Shown piece by piece: positions 24,368 to 36,888 of a stretch of 64,000 nt of DNA; position 1 is the first letter of the stretch, and each line of letters begins with the position of its first letter. Both the position numbers and the translations under genes were made by a program. The stretch covers positions 11,180,701 to 11,244,700 of the forward strand of contig NC_040016.1 of the NCBI RefSeq assembly GCF_000972845.2, in the 5' to 3' direction. The notes under the pieces are model-generated. The model made no database searches. It saw nothing but the letters and a program-made list of their open reading frames with translations, and was not told the origin of the DNA. The stretch comes from Larimichthys crocea. Lineage: Eukaryota > Chordata > Actinopteri > Sciaenidae.

Positions 24368-26719
24368 CCCAACGGTCCTGTACTTTCTTATAATCATATG
24401 TCCGTGTTCTGAGTGTCACGTAAACGTAATATTGTCTATGTGTTTCCCATGAGCCTGCATGGTGTGTGTGTGTGTGGTCGACTCCTTAATCTTGGTTTTG
24501 TATGTCTATGTGTGTGCCTTTATCATGTTCCATTCAAAAGTCCATATGTGTCACACAGAACACCACAACATTACATTTACAGTTCAGACAGTTTTTTACG
24601 TCCTAAATGTGACATTTCTCCATTCATAGACCTCCATCTGTCAATATCATTTCAGTTTTCACCTCGCATGTGAAAGTGTTGATTTAATGAAGAGATGTAA
24701 ACATGAACATTCAGTTGTAATGGTGTATCTAATGAAGTGGCCCCTGAGTATCTGACCAGTTTGTGAAAATTGTATGAAACACAGCACACACACACCATGC
24801 ATGCACCAAAATAAACAACAAATAATAAAGGTCTTAAATCTAGATTTGTACACAAAATTGTTCTGCAGGACAGATACACAACATTATATTATTATAATTA
24901 ATTGACAGAAATGAAACCATTAAACACATTTGCACTAAATCAATTTAATAAAACCCACCGAGACACAGAAAACTTGACGATTTTGTGACAACTTGCATCG
25001 ACTTTTAGGGTTTCAGAGAGAGAGTTGAATGAGTAATGAATAAACTCTTCGGCTGTTATAATGTCATACACTTTATTCTCTTCTTCTGAAACAATTTCTT
25101 GTATATAATCCTTATCTTTTTATGATTAAGTCTCAAGCAAACCTTAGTAGATTGTCTATGTCCAGCAGATGGAGCTGGTTGCAAATGTTGCTGCTGCTGT
25201 TGTTTCTTTGTTTGCAGCTCATGTTGTGTGTTTCAACATCACAAATAGAAAAACGGATTGCATTTCCTCTCCAATTCTCTCCACAAAAAAAAAAAACCCA
25301 CTAACAAAAACTGTAGTTACTATAATAAGAGCAACCCTCTTATTACAGAAACTATGACTTTTGTTAAGTAGTAAAATAAAAGAAACTGATCCATCCCTTT
25401 AAAAAAAACGGGTTACCTATTCATTAAAGCGACCCTTCAGCAGTTGCATTTTTCCTTCAGATGACCGCTGAATGACTTCTTCTTCACATCCTCGCTGATA
25501 TGTTTTACAGAAGGAAACTAGCTGGATTTATCCCCCCAGGATAAAGGCCACAGATAAAAAAGAAAAAAAGAAAAAGGAGAGGCATTGTGGGACTATTAGG
25601 ATGATGAATGTCTATTATTGAGAGCAAGTGTAGAAGAAATGCAGCATGCACAGTCATGTGTGTCTGAAGCATTCCTGGAAAGTTTGGCAGCTTTCATGAA
25701 CCTGTTAAATGACGTCATGACACTGTTGACAAAAGGTCAGAGAGTGGAGCATTAGGAATTATGCTCTAGTAATAACATAACATAACATCATGTTCTGGAC
25801 AAACACTGCAGATGACAGATGAATGAACAGACGGACCAGCAGAGCTATTCTTAGGCTGCACTGAAAAATGAATCAAAAATGACTTTTATTCGCATTAAAA
25901 CTGAGCGATAAATAAAGGCATGTAGATGAGTTCATGTTTTTTTTATAGAGGGCTTTACAGTCTGTACATACACACACTATTTCACTGTCACATATCAAAT
26001 AACTTACATGTGATTTTATTTTAAATGTATTTACAATAATTCAGTGTGTTGCAGGATGCCGTAAAAAGTACTGTACACATTTGAGGTACATAAATATTTC
26101 CATTGTAGCCATTTAAAGGCAAATGTTTTTATTCCACTACATTTTTCATACTCTTATTAACTGATCATTTTGAATTTGATAAACTATTCCTTTAGTGTTT
26201 GAGAAAATTCTCCTTCTTCTCACGCTGCACAAACTATTTTAAACCTCTTGGATTAGCTGGAAAATGCCACATAATAAAGCTGAAAAAGGAGCTGTTTTTC
26301 CAGGGTCATTCCAAGTTGTTTCTTTTTTAGAGATTCATGGCTCTCACAGGGCAAAACAAATGCTGATCTTATAGAATATGATGCATTTCTGTAGATTAAG
26401 CTACCAAACAGTAAATAAAGTAGTTAAAATGAGCTCAAACTTAAACATCTACAGCATTAGAATACAATATAAACATCAATGCGGCAGGAATTTGAATCCA
26501 AAAAGCATCATATATGATAATAAAACACTGTCAGGGGACTGTTTTACTGCAGAATGAGGAGTCAAGTGTTTTGAATGCACTTGCAGTGGATTATTTCATT
26601 TTCCCCCAGATTAAATAACTTCAATTAACTTTAATTACCTTGATTTAAATACTCAGGCTAAGAGGCACCTGAATTAAAACAAAAGGAGTGTTATATTGAG
26701 GTCAGTGTGAGATGATACC

Positions 26720-26744
26720 CTCCTCCTCCTCCTCCTCCTCCTCC
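26720..26744. repeat. (TCC)n microsatellite upstream of tgfa
   Basis: Eight TCC units lie about 340 bp before the tgfa start codon, on the same strand. Confidence 0.85.
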
Positions 26745-27077
26745 CTCTGTGTCTCTAATTGGTCAGCCCCTGACAGGATTACACGAGTTTCCTCAATTGA
26801 ACACAGAGAAGTTAAACGCTCGGACACCCTGCACCCTCTCCTTTTTTTTGACTGAAGACTAAAGACTTTGCTACGACTTGATCTAAATCGACGCTTCAGA
26901 TGTGTGTAAATGACACCGGTGTGCAGGTCTGTGATCACGGGATTAAATGTTTTGTGCGCTGCTGCTGCTGCTCGCCCTGCAGCCTGCCACACTCCTGACT
27001 AATGTGGTTTCCTAACACACGCCCGCATTTCAGTGAGGCTGTCCGTCAACTTGCTATAGTTTAGACTACAGGTCGAC

Positions 27078-30000
27078 ATGATGACTCGGATTTTCTGGGA
27101 TGCAATTTTTCTCATAAGCGGTGAGTTGTTTTTTTGTGTTTTTGTTTTTCATTGGTGTCCATGTCTGATTCTGACTTTTAAACATTCAGATAAATATATT
27201 GATTAACTATTCGAGCTAACAGAGTTGAATGACAGATTAATCTGTATCATTTCCACTGGATTAAATGCAGTATGAATCAGTATAATACTCCTATCCTAGT
27301 CTAAATATGAAGTGTTTAACCATGGCACTGTTTTGCTGCTTGTATTGAGTTTGCTGTGGTGGTTGATGGTATTTTATTTATCCTCTTAATTAAGCATATT
27401 TAAACTGAAGTGGGTGTGTTGTTTTGATGCATTTCTGTATTATACATTTTTTATTTCTAGGAGGGGGAAAAAGCGAGAGGTTCTTATTATCTTTGAGTAT
27501 TTGTCAAATTTTATTTAAATCAAATCACCTTCTTGTGTGTTTACCATCCGGTTTGTGTCCCTAGCTGTGTGTTGCGTGTGGTCACAAACAGTAGACCTGC
27601 TGTATTTATAGTGCTTTGGTCTCATCCTTTTAGTGGATGCTTGACCCTGTTACTATTGTTGAGTACAAGTTACTCAATGAAGCATCGATATGACATAGAA
27701 GACCAAGTCACATGATCATAGTTGTCCAAGGGCAGATTACTGGGACAAAGGTGGTCTATCATATAAAGATTATGTGACACCTGGTTTTCCTTTTGGGAGA
27801 AAAAAATCACAATATAGTAATATATATTTTTTTATATTCCTATAGGTACTTTTAGTATGTCTGTGGTACTCAATGGTGAGTTTACGGTGAACTTTCTTGT
27901 GTTTTTGTTCTCATATTCCTGCAGGGATTTGTTGTTATTTCTATATTTTCTCACATCAGGACTGTGTAATATGTTAACAGCTGTTTATTTTACTCTCTAC
28001 AGGTTCCCTCTTTACATTTGGAGCAGGGCCGAGCAATTCAACAATTATTGAAGCCAGCATTTCCATCGATACAAATTCCACCGCCATTTCGAACATCTCG
28101 ACAAGTGGCTCTGTAACAACCAGCAGCAGAAACACAACTACCACAACCACCGTGACTACAACAACAGATGCCCCTCCAGTTAAAGGTAAGTCTCAGCACG
28201 AAAGTTGAAGCTCATTGAAGCCTTTCCAGGAAAACGATCCCCTGATGCACTGCCTTGTTGCTTCCACAGTAGGCGTTCTTTATCCAGTGTTATTTTCCTG
28301 AGGTGTTTTGCTGTTATTTCTGTATTTTTTCACATCAGAGCTTGTATTCATTATTTATTTTCCTCTCTGCAGATTCTCTCTTTACATTAGAAACAGAGAC
28401 GAGCGATTCAACGATGAATGAATCAATAATTTTCATCGAAACAAACTTCACTGCAGCTTCAAATACATCGACAAGCAACTCTGCGTTAACGACCACAACT
28501 ACTGCAACTTCTACAACTAACATCCCTCCAGTTAAAAGTAAGTTTAAGAAAAGTCGTCCTATGTCCAGGCAAGTGAAGGTTCAAGCTTGTTGTCGAGCCA
28601 TTTCCATTAAGAAACTCTCACTGCTTCCACAGCAACAGAGTTCTCCAATCTGTAAAGCTTCCCATCGAGCTGAAGTGCATCAACACATGCAGACAGTGTG
28701 GCGCTCGCTAATAATTGATCCTCTTAGCGTGAGTAAGTGCAGCAAATTAAAGATTATGAGCAGCACATATGAGCAGGATATTTAGCAATTTCACAAAAAA
28801 AGCTGCTGCACCTACTAGTGTATTGAATTATCATGTGAAAAGCACCTTACGTGCCCTAAAGGCTGGTTTCTGTCTCAATGTTTCTCTCGTTCGACTGCCA
28901 AAATCACATGGAAAGGGAGAGGGGTTGGTAGGCAGATGCCTCAGGGACAACAGAGGGCTTTCACAGTCTGAAAGAAGGAGACAATACATGTAGGCTGCAA
29001 TCCAAAAGCCCATTTACCGTTGGAATGGAGTGTGTGACGAAGGCTGTAATGCAGCTATCTGTCTGGATGTTCATCCTCCTTCCCACCCTGAATGCGACAC
29101 TGTGCATCTGTTTCGGCTGCTCGGGAGACACTGACGTCTGTTTGAGTTAGTTATGTAGGAATTTGTCTGACTGTACAGCTTATGTGTAAGAAATGTCGTG
29201 TTTTCTGTGTTGCCTGTGTTGTCTGGGTGTTCATTTAATCAGATATTTTTGTCCCGAGTGAAAACTGAGCCGGTCGCTTAAAGGCTTGAATTTCTGCTAA
29301 AGAACTGTGGTTCCTTCAGGGATGTGCTCTCTCCTGAGTTCTGATCTAGGTTGATGGACAGAGGTTTTTGTTTGCAGTGTCCCATCGGGACTTCTCTTGA
29401 CTCTAATTGTCCCTCCCAGGTGCAGTGAGAGTTGTAAGCCACCATAAATCCACACGCAACCGGTAACAAAAGGCTTCAGTCTACCGTTGGTGGCGTGGGT
29501 GTCAGCTTTAGGCTTTAGTACATGCTGTTGTTTCAGGTCTCTGCAGGCTAAGGGTATTTTTAGATTCATGCGCACTTTGATTATATTTGATATTATAATT
29601 TAGGGTGTAATTCGTGCCCTGAAGAAGGTGGGTTAAGGTTAGATGCTTCCCTGTGCCTCAGTGGATTGATTTGCATCAATTTTGATAAAAAAAATATTTG
29701 CGATTTCTGGTAAGAGAAAAACTAAAAAAACACTACCCTGAACTTGCCAATGCTTTGACACATCTCTCACTGCCAACAATGTCTTGTCTTACAACCTCAC
29801 AGAGTTTGTGGCGGCAGCTGTTCGGTCTCATTTTGATGACTGTCCAGACTCCCATCGCCATTTCTGCTTCCATGGCTCCTGTCGCTTCCTGATATTAGAG
29901 GAGACACCTGCATGTGTGTAAGTTGTTGCCAGAATAGGTGAAATTACTCTGTATAGTTATTGTGCTAACATCATTTCACATTTGCAAAACAAGATGCTTG

Positions 30001-31914
30001 ACCCACTTCTGCATTTCAAGATTTTCTTTGGTCATTTTGGTGATTCAGTCACTGCTTAGCTGAGCAGTGAGGTCTGAAAATAATATGTTAAAGCAAAATG
30101 CTGCCATTCCTCAAAAGAGACAAAAGAAAATCTAAAGATATTTGGTGCTGTAACAAGTGCAAGGGTGCAAGGAGGCAGAGCATTGTGGGGATTGTGGTTA
30201 AAATAGAAAGTGTTTTATTATCAAAATTAGTTTTATATACAAAAGTATGTGAGTTAAATGACATCAGATTTAGGTTTCATTAGGGTCAAAAGAAAACCTT
30301 CAATAGTCAATATATTTAGTACTGCAAAAATAAATTTAAAAAAATGTAAATTTGTCCTTGCTGCAGGTGTCATCCCGGCTTTGTTGGGATGCGGTGTGAA
30401 CATGCAGATCTACTCGCTGTCGTTGCAACGAATCACAGACAACAGACAGTTGCCACGGTGCTGGTGTTGTGCGTGATTGGGTGTGTTCTCATCATGGTGT
30501 TATGTACACTGTTACAGTAAGTAATATGCATGACATATCTTATATTTCATTTTCACTGAGGTCATAGCTGATTAACTGTCCGGTGTTTAGGATAACAATT
30601 GTAAAGCAATATGAGGCCAATAAATGTGAGCAGGGTCTTTACATCTTTTATTGTGCAGCTGCTGGTGGAGGCAGGACTGTCGCCGACGGAGACTCGCGCA
30701 TCACTACGTCCTAGAGAAGCATGGAGCGCCTTGCTATCCTTCTGAGAGTGGTACTTAGTTTGTTTTTTGTCAGAAAGATTATTCTATAGTTTCTATTTAC
30801 TTCTCAGCTACTGGGCTAGTGGGCAGCTGTGGCTCAGGTGGTAGAGCGAATGTGTGTGTGTGGCAGCCTCTGCCATCAGTGTATGAATGGGTGAATGTGA
30901 CAAGTGCTGTAAAAGTGCTTTCACTAGTCTGGGGATGAAAATAACTGACAAATTTGAAAGTGGTGACATATGAGACATAGTAAACACACATTAAAATTAA
31001 CCTATGAGATAAATCTGAATTTAAATTAAACCTGAGCAAAGATGTGCAGAGAAATTAAACATGCGTTAAGAAATTAAACCTGTGCTGTACAAATAGAAAA
31101 TCTGTGGGCATCCACATTTCTGCAATAAGTACAAATAGAAAATCTGTGGGCATCCACATTTCTGCAATAAAAAATGCTTTTTATGGAAATAATATTACAA
31201 AAATAGATAATTAAAACTATATACAGTTACAGTTAATAAATGTTCAGTAGATGCTACATCTAGGCAAAAGTACAAGAGAGGCAGCTCAGGTTAGCTCAGT
31301 AGGTATCTGTGTGTGCCCCACGTACAGATGCTCAGTCCTACATTTGCAGGTCGAGCATGTGATGCAGATCGAGGGAATCTCTGTGTCAGTCAATCTATAC
31401 ATATTGAGGTATAAAGCTGGAATTGTTCAAAAATGTTCCTTCTGTTAACAAATTGCATTTATTTTTAAATACCTATTTGATCCTAATGAAGATGTAACCC
31501 TCAACAAACAGGTCACAAATATGTTTCATTAGCTGGCAACTGTAGTTTTTAGCAAACATAACAAAAACAAGAGTTAATAGTGCTTTTTTAAAGGTTTGTT
31601 GCACTTGTAAGTAACTCCAGGAGCGACTGAATATGTGGGATTAAGTCAAAAAAACAAACAAGCAAACAAAAATATATAGAGGGTGTGTGTTGATGGTAAT
31701 AAAGAGTAATAGTGCAGCTTTTTAAAATTCTTCTGTCAAATATTTATGGCACAGAGGAATGAGACCTATCAGGTTTTAAATACACAGTATTTATACAAAT
31801 AAATCTAAATAAGTAAACATATCAACCTGATAAGATCTTGAGATCGGTACAGTAAGCAAACTTAAATACTTCAAATTAACTTGTGTGTTTATGATATCTT
31901 TTTCAGTGGTTTGA
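27078..31914 (+). CDS. tgfa: Transforming growth factor alpha precursor (EGF-family ligand)
   Basis: Seven coding exons join in phase: 27078-27120, 28003-28185, 28373-28537, 29803-29917, 30367-30516, 30659-30750 and 31907-31914. They give 251 aa against 160 in human TGFA. Order: a hydrophobic start ([15 protein letters not shown]), two Ser/Thr/Asn-rich stalk segments (about 16-130), and an EGF domain with six Cys at 144, 152, 157, 168, 170 and 179. Then come [10 protein letters not shown], the TM helix (about 195-218), a Cys/Arg-rich tail and final Val-Val. [14 protein letters not shown] and [10 protein letters not shown] are TGFA signatures. By family it is a type I membrane pro-ligand, shed to activate EGFR. 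The last junction uses a weak donor (GTACTT). Without it the protein would end Ser-Gly-Thr (30758), but the spliced Val-Val matches human TGFA. Confidence 0.92.
27915..28640 (+). repeat. Segmental tandem duplication of a tgfa stalk exon with its intron flanks
   Basis: Unit 1 (about 27915-28275) and unit 2 (about 28298-28640) share the sequence before the exon (TGTTATTTCTRTATTTT, CACATCAG, the pyrimidine tract and acceptor). They also share the exon (SLFT..., ...PPVK, then GTAAGT) and the downstream intron (GTTSAAGCT..., CATTTCCA, GCTTCCACAG). Both exons have the same phase (1-1), so each can be added or skipped without shifting the frame. Confidence 0.8.
30822..30935 (+). repeat. Truncated tRNA-derived SINE fragment
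   Basis: GGCAGCTGTGGCTCAGGTGG-TAGAGCG is a tRNA-like A-box head. It is followed by GTGTATGAATGGGTGAATGTG and TGTAAAAGTGCTTTCACTAG, which resemble the tail of a common fish SINE. The middle, including the B box, is missing. It lies in the last tgfa intron. Confidence 0.55.
31087..31170. repeat. 42-bp tandem duplication
   Basis: GTACAAATAGAAAATCTGTG and the sequence through TTCTGCAATAA occur twice in succession with a 42-bp period, in the last tgfa intron. Confidence 0.85.
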
Positions 31915-34266
31915 GAAGACATCTTGCTGGAACATGAGCTGTTTGCATCACGCAACATTTTCCAGTTTTCCTCATCTTATCTGGCCCAAAAAACCCTCAG
32001 GATTGCATTCAAAGTGGTATTCACAAGTTCTGATCAAGCAGACCTGGCCAGAGGCGAAGAAGCATTATCTTCAGTGTGTGGCTAAGGTAGGCCTGCTTGA
32101 TGTGGGAGGTTAAATGTTCCATGACATTTTTTTTTTTTTTTTTTTTTTCCACTGACTGGAACTTTTGACCTGCAGCACCATAGGAACGTGTTTTCTTCAC
32201 TCTTTGACTCTGTGGAAATACCCGCAGAACTACAACAGTCTGTTTGAAGCTCTGAGGATGAAGCTGCTGCCAAATCCTACATGGAAAGAGCTCTGTGTGT
32301 CCTGATTACTGTTTATGGCTGGCCTAGAGGACATGAGAAATGATCTACAAAGCCATTAATCATCCAGTGTGGATGTTGAATAGGAACCGTGTTTATTTTG
32401 GGCTGCAGGACAACAATAATTCATTTACTTAAGTCAGAAGACCCCAATTCCTATTTTTGTCTTTTAATAACTTGGCACACTTTTCATCCGAACTCTATAA
32501 GCACAGAGGACATTTTTAATATATGATGGTGGGGGAAACTGATGCTTTAAAAAAGTTTTGTTTTTAAAGAATGAACTCACTTCACCTGACAGGAATAGGA
32601 ATGATGGATTTACCTGACTGCTGATGGATTAAAAACATGGATTTCAATCTTTTATCATACATAAATCTTGCAATTTAAAATTGTTCCAATGTAGTTTTGA
32701 GAAAAAAAATCATGAATTTGACTCCAGTATTGCTACTGAAGCTGAAATATTTGTCAGTTTTATTTTGTATTCCTGAGCTGTACTTGAACACGTTCATGGA
32801 TCAGGGGTTTTTGATTTGCAAGCTATAACTGTAACGACACATGCACAACCGGGAGGCCACATTATTGAGTGGTCATATAGTATTGTTGCACTTCGTGATA
32901 AAAAACACTGCACTTCCTGTGTAAGGGAGTCACTTGGAATAAGTGTCCAAATGAAGAGAGATGCCAAATACACTCAAGGGAAGAGACACGTCCACCTAAG
33001 CATGCACGCACTTAAATCACGGCTTTTATTTTTAAAGGACCAACATGAATCACTTTTAATTTCAACAGTGGTGTGTTATAGCATTGCCTCTGCTTTGAAT
33101 TTAGATCATTTTAAAGAGAGAGAAAGCCTCTGAAGTTTAATTTAAAACACAATATTTAATATTTGCTTTAAAAAAAAAGAAAAGGAATAATAATTGTTAA
33201 AGGAATACAAACTGACTCGGGTATAAAGCGTGAAAAAAATGTAAAATGAATGTGATGGTATTTAAATGCCAAAAGACTCTGAGGGGATGATCCGCTTGTC
33301 TTTGTTTACACTATGTGATGAGATCTACATTCAGAATGGGTGTTCATGTCTGTCATTACAGCATTTTATGTGTATATATCGAAAACCGCTCAGAAACGCT
33401 CAATGTGTACATATATGAAATGGGTGATCTTCTCATGCATTAACCCCTTACTTTGTCTGATTTACGTTGTCACGATTGGAAAGCCTCCTATTATCTGTTT
33501 TCCAATTAAATGAATTCAAAAATGCGAGTGTTTATGTGCATATTTTTATTCACGTATTTCATTAATTGTTGCCCCATCTCTGGAGTCTGTTATTAGGTTC
33601 ATCGCGTGACCTTCTTTTCACTTCCGAAGCTCTTTCCTTTTTCTCCTTCTCTCTATTTCTCTTTAAATACACCGATTTTCTGATGCTCTGCTCTTCTATT
33701 TTTCTCTTTCACTGAATATTTCAAGAATGCCAACATGAACCCTGAACCCCAGGCACAATTGAACAAAGAGCTGAACTCTTGAGTGCTTTTATAGCTGAAG
33801 GAAATGTTTTCAGCCCTCTTCTGTGTTGCCATGAATTAATTTATTTTTTGATGTATTGTGTTTTTGAGTTAACAGAATGTATACCCATTCATGTTAAAGA
33901 ATCTGTTCAATGCACCAGACTGCGTCACATACATCCTGTTTTTTTTTATTTTTATTTCCATTGTATGTCAACGGGTTGACGTCTTCCCTCTCTAATGTGC
34001 TTCATCTCCTCTTCTCTTCCCTTTCGCTCTCCACACGAGGAGCTTTGTTTTGTTTTGCAATCCCATTATGTCTGCAATTGGATTTCTGTGGAGCCCTTTT
34101 AGAGCCGTCTGGCTGAGCTACTAAACCAGCTTTGAATTAAGCAGCTCTTGTAGGCGCTTCCCCAAAGATACACAATACCCTTTAACATACAAAGGAGTGC
34201 CAGGGGAAACAAATGAAATCAATTGAAAACAAGGCAAAGGAAAAAAGGAAATTAAGACTTAATAAA
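31915..34266 (+). other. Putative tgfa 3' UTR
   Basis: Non-coding sequence follows the predicted TGA (31912-31914). An AATAAA at 34261-34266 is a possible end. The human gene also has a long 3' UTR in my memory. The stretch contains a T run at 32128-32149. No ORF in it looks real. Confidence 0.35.
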
Positions 34267-35877
34267 AACTGTGTTCATTCACATTTGGTGACACAAAGAG
34301 GAAGCTCTGTCTTGTCAGCATCAGGAAATTCTCTTGAACTCCCTAAATCTGATTTGCTGAATTGTCAATCCCTACTCCCCATAAGAGGCTGAAGCTCTGC
34401 TTTGAATTGCAATGCGATTCTGCTCTTTCCCCCCCTTCTGCTTCCTCTTCTGGTCCTTTTTGATCCTCAGCCCAACATTCCCAGTATCTGCCTCTGACCA
34501 GATGGTTTGAAATAAGAGTATTTACAAAGGTATTAGGGTTAAGCAACCCTGCTTTGTTCTTTTCACCGCTAAGCACCGAAAACAAATAATTAGGAATGAG
34601 GAAAGCACGCAGCTTCTGTTAAAGGTTAAGTTCACCCAAATGACATAAAAAGCAGTGAAATTTTACAGTGTTAGCTGATCCTGTTCAGCTAGAACTGTCG
34701 GAACATTCGAGACACTTTCAAACAGCACGAATGTGATGCCACGATGTTCAAATTCATGTTCATAAGTCGATGATTTACATGGTTCGATCCTTTCTGTCTC
34801 ACCTTCATCCATCTGACTTGAAGGATAGACTCACATTTTTTAGTATCTTCTAATATCTCCTAATATTCACATGCCCATACAGTATGAACATCACAAGAGT
34901 TATTTAAGGCTTTGATATTATCACTATCTAATGCGATTACAATGTGTTGGAGACAAAATCCACAGTCCTTACTCTTTGTAAAAAAATAGACAAATCACGT
35001 TGGTACTGTCCAAACTTTCAGCCTGAGTATAAAACTCTTTCTTTGTGTTTCACCTGGACCGTGTTTGTTTGCTGAATATATTATAAATGTTCTTTAAATT
35101 ACAATCATATCAAGAAGGGATGTTTCCAGGGCCAGTACTCACAGGAGAAACAATTACAGCAGCCAAAACCTGTCTGAACATGTGGACTGTTTTAAGAGTG
35201 ACTTTAACGTATACTTAAAGTTGTTGGTTTAATATCTTCCGTGCTGCCTTTAAGCCATTAATGATGACAAGCAAACAGTGTAAACACAGGAAACTTAATG
35301 ATCTCAAGCAAGGATCTGAATGAATAATGGTGAATCTGTATGTTGCGGGGTCACCTCTGCACATCTAACACACACAAAAAACTGAATCATTTAAGACCTT
35401 TTTAAAAGGAAAAAGTGGACAGGAATGCAGCCACAGTGTCCCCCTCTTTAACTGCACCAGCTGTCAGTTATGGAAGGTTAGACGTGCACAGATGGGTGAC
35501 AAATTAAAAGAAGGTTCTGGGAAAGTCTGGCTGAGCTTTGTTGCATATCTCCCTCCCCTCAATAAAAAGTAAGATCCTGAATGAATGAGGGGACAAACGC
35601 TTTTATAGAATAGGCATTTTAATGGGATGGTTCTGATTCATGTATCGTCTTCAGAAGCAGGTGGTTAAAACATTTCTATCCTGATGGAAGTGGTCTGTTT
35701 TCTTCCAACACAACATGTAGCACAAGAGCGTCACTAAATGTTTGAATGATGTGAATCATATGCTATAGTCTTCACCCGACGTCAAACCATCATGTGACGA
35801 TGCTCTCAAAGACCGCTAAACCGTTCCAGAGAGGGTGGCCTGACACCTTACTGAGATATATATTTTTTGTTTTTTGA
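34267..35877. other. Intergenic, convergent tgfa/hdhd3 spacer
   Basis: I see no gene, RNA or recognised transposon here. An additional plus-strand AATAAA lies at 35561-35566. Confidence 0.4.
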
Positions 35878-36009
35878 TTTTTATTGCTCAGAATTTATTT
35901 ATTTATTTTATTCTGTAGACTTGGCTACATCACAGAAGTTACTTCCTTAGCTGAACCACAGACCTAAGTAGCTGAGTAGCTTTGCACTTGAGCTCATGAC
36001 TGTTTGGCA

Positions 36010-36875
36010 TTAGTCCATGTGCTGCTGAAGCTGTGACGGCAGCTCCTCCAGGGAGCTGAGCCGATGCTCTTGAGGAATGTCCCATTGTTTATGTTTGTTG
36101 TGTCTGTCTAATAGGAACCCGTGGATGCCCACGGATCGAGAGGTGAGGTAATCTTTCACGTAGTGGTCCCCGATGTGAGCTACAGTAGCAGCTGGTACGC
36201 CACATTTCTGCAGTGCCTGATCAAAGATGGCTGGACTCGGCTTTGCTATACCTGCTTCCTCTGACGTTATCAAAAAGCTGAAGTGAGACAGCAGGCCACA
36301 AGCACGTAAAATCTCTTCCAGGCGGCTATCAAAGTTTGACACCACACCCAGCTTCAGTCCTAGAGAGGAACAACTCTCCAGGGCCTTGTGTGAGTCTGGA
36401 AATACCTAAAACAAGGAGACACAATACAATTTTAAGTTCATGTTTTCCGTTCTTCTTGGTCCTCATGGTGTATTCAGCAGATAACACCAGAGAAGGAGCT
36501 TTAATTAGTTGTATGTATGTGCCACATGTGTCATCTGTCATTTACCTCCCAGTTCTCTGCATTGCAGAAGTTATGATAAAGGTTGTGAGCCATCGTATTC
36601 AGCACGGCTGGGTCCTGTACTCTGCACCGGGAGAAAGTGTTCTTCACCACCCCCATCCACCAAGACCGTCCATCCATGCCCTGTGCGATGCCATAGTTTG
36701 GGTATCTGCTGGAGTAATGTCGATACGCATGGTGGAAAGCAGCTTCGACCTCCGCAGGACTGACGTTCAAGCCCAGTCTTTCAGCCTCCTTGCAGTACTG
36801 CTCTCCCACAGACGCACGCACCTTCAGCAGGGTGTCCTTCACATCCCACAGCACCCAGCGCAGGCGAGATCGCAT
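36010..36875 (-). CDS. hdhd3: Haloacid dehalogenase-like hydrolase domain-containing protein 3
   Basis: Two coding exons, 36875-36546 and 36405-36010, join in phase 0 to give 241 aa (human about 251). Seen: HAD motif I WDVKDTLL with the predicted nucleophile Asp11, the HDHD3-typical SSRYPNYG and RSWWMGVV cap region, motif II VVSNFDS (Ser133), motif III AKPSP (Lys165) and motif IV HIGDHYVKDY (Asp190, Asp195). The second Asp of the usual DxD is Lys13, and as I recall it is also Lys in human HDHD3. It is a HAD-superfamily protein of unknown substrate. An acceptor just before the ATG (CTGTAG at 36880-36885 on the minus strand) implies a non-coding first exon. A good donor ending that exon lies at 38525, on the side facing trub2. 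Minus-strand AATAAA signals are at 35880-35903. Confidence 0.92.
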
Positions 36876-36888
36876 TGCACCTACAGAG

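Larger units (their letters stand above)
23785..27077. other. Intergenic region between slc2a11-like and tgfa
   Basis: The two genes are divergent across this 3.3-kb spacer. It holds a 41-bp tandem duplication (24285-24367) and a (TCC)n tract (about 26720-26744). The last 350 bases before the tgfa start codon are less AT-rich and probably contain its promoter and 5' UTR. No further gene is supported; the short frames on both strands lack family resemblance. Confidence 0.45.

Noticed and set aside
28303..28785. Plus-strand ORF of 160 aa over the second tgfa stalk exon
   Set aside because: It reads from the intron through the exon and past a good donor (GTAAGT after 28537). The real coding part is the exon 28373-28537 only.
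30838..30852. Possible tRNA gene
   Set aside because: Only an A-box-like head is present. No cloverleaf, B box or anticodon arm follows, so it is a SINE fragment.
33779..34116. Candidate exons between tgfa and hdhd3
   Set aside because: Frames are short, AT-rich and overlap each other; no splice sites or domain signatures support them.
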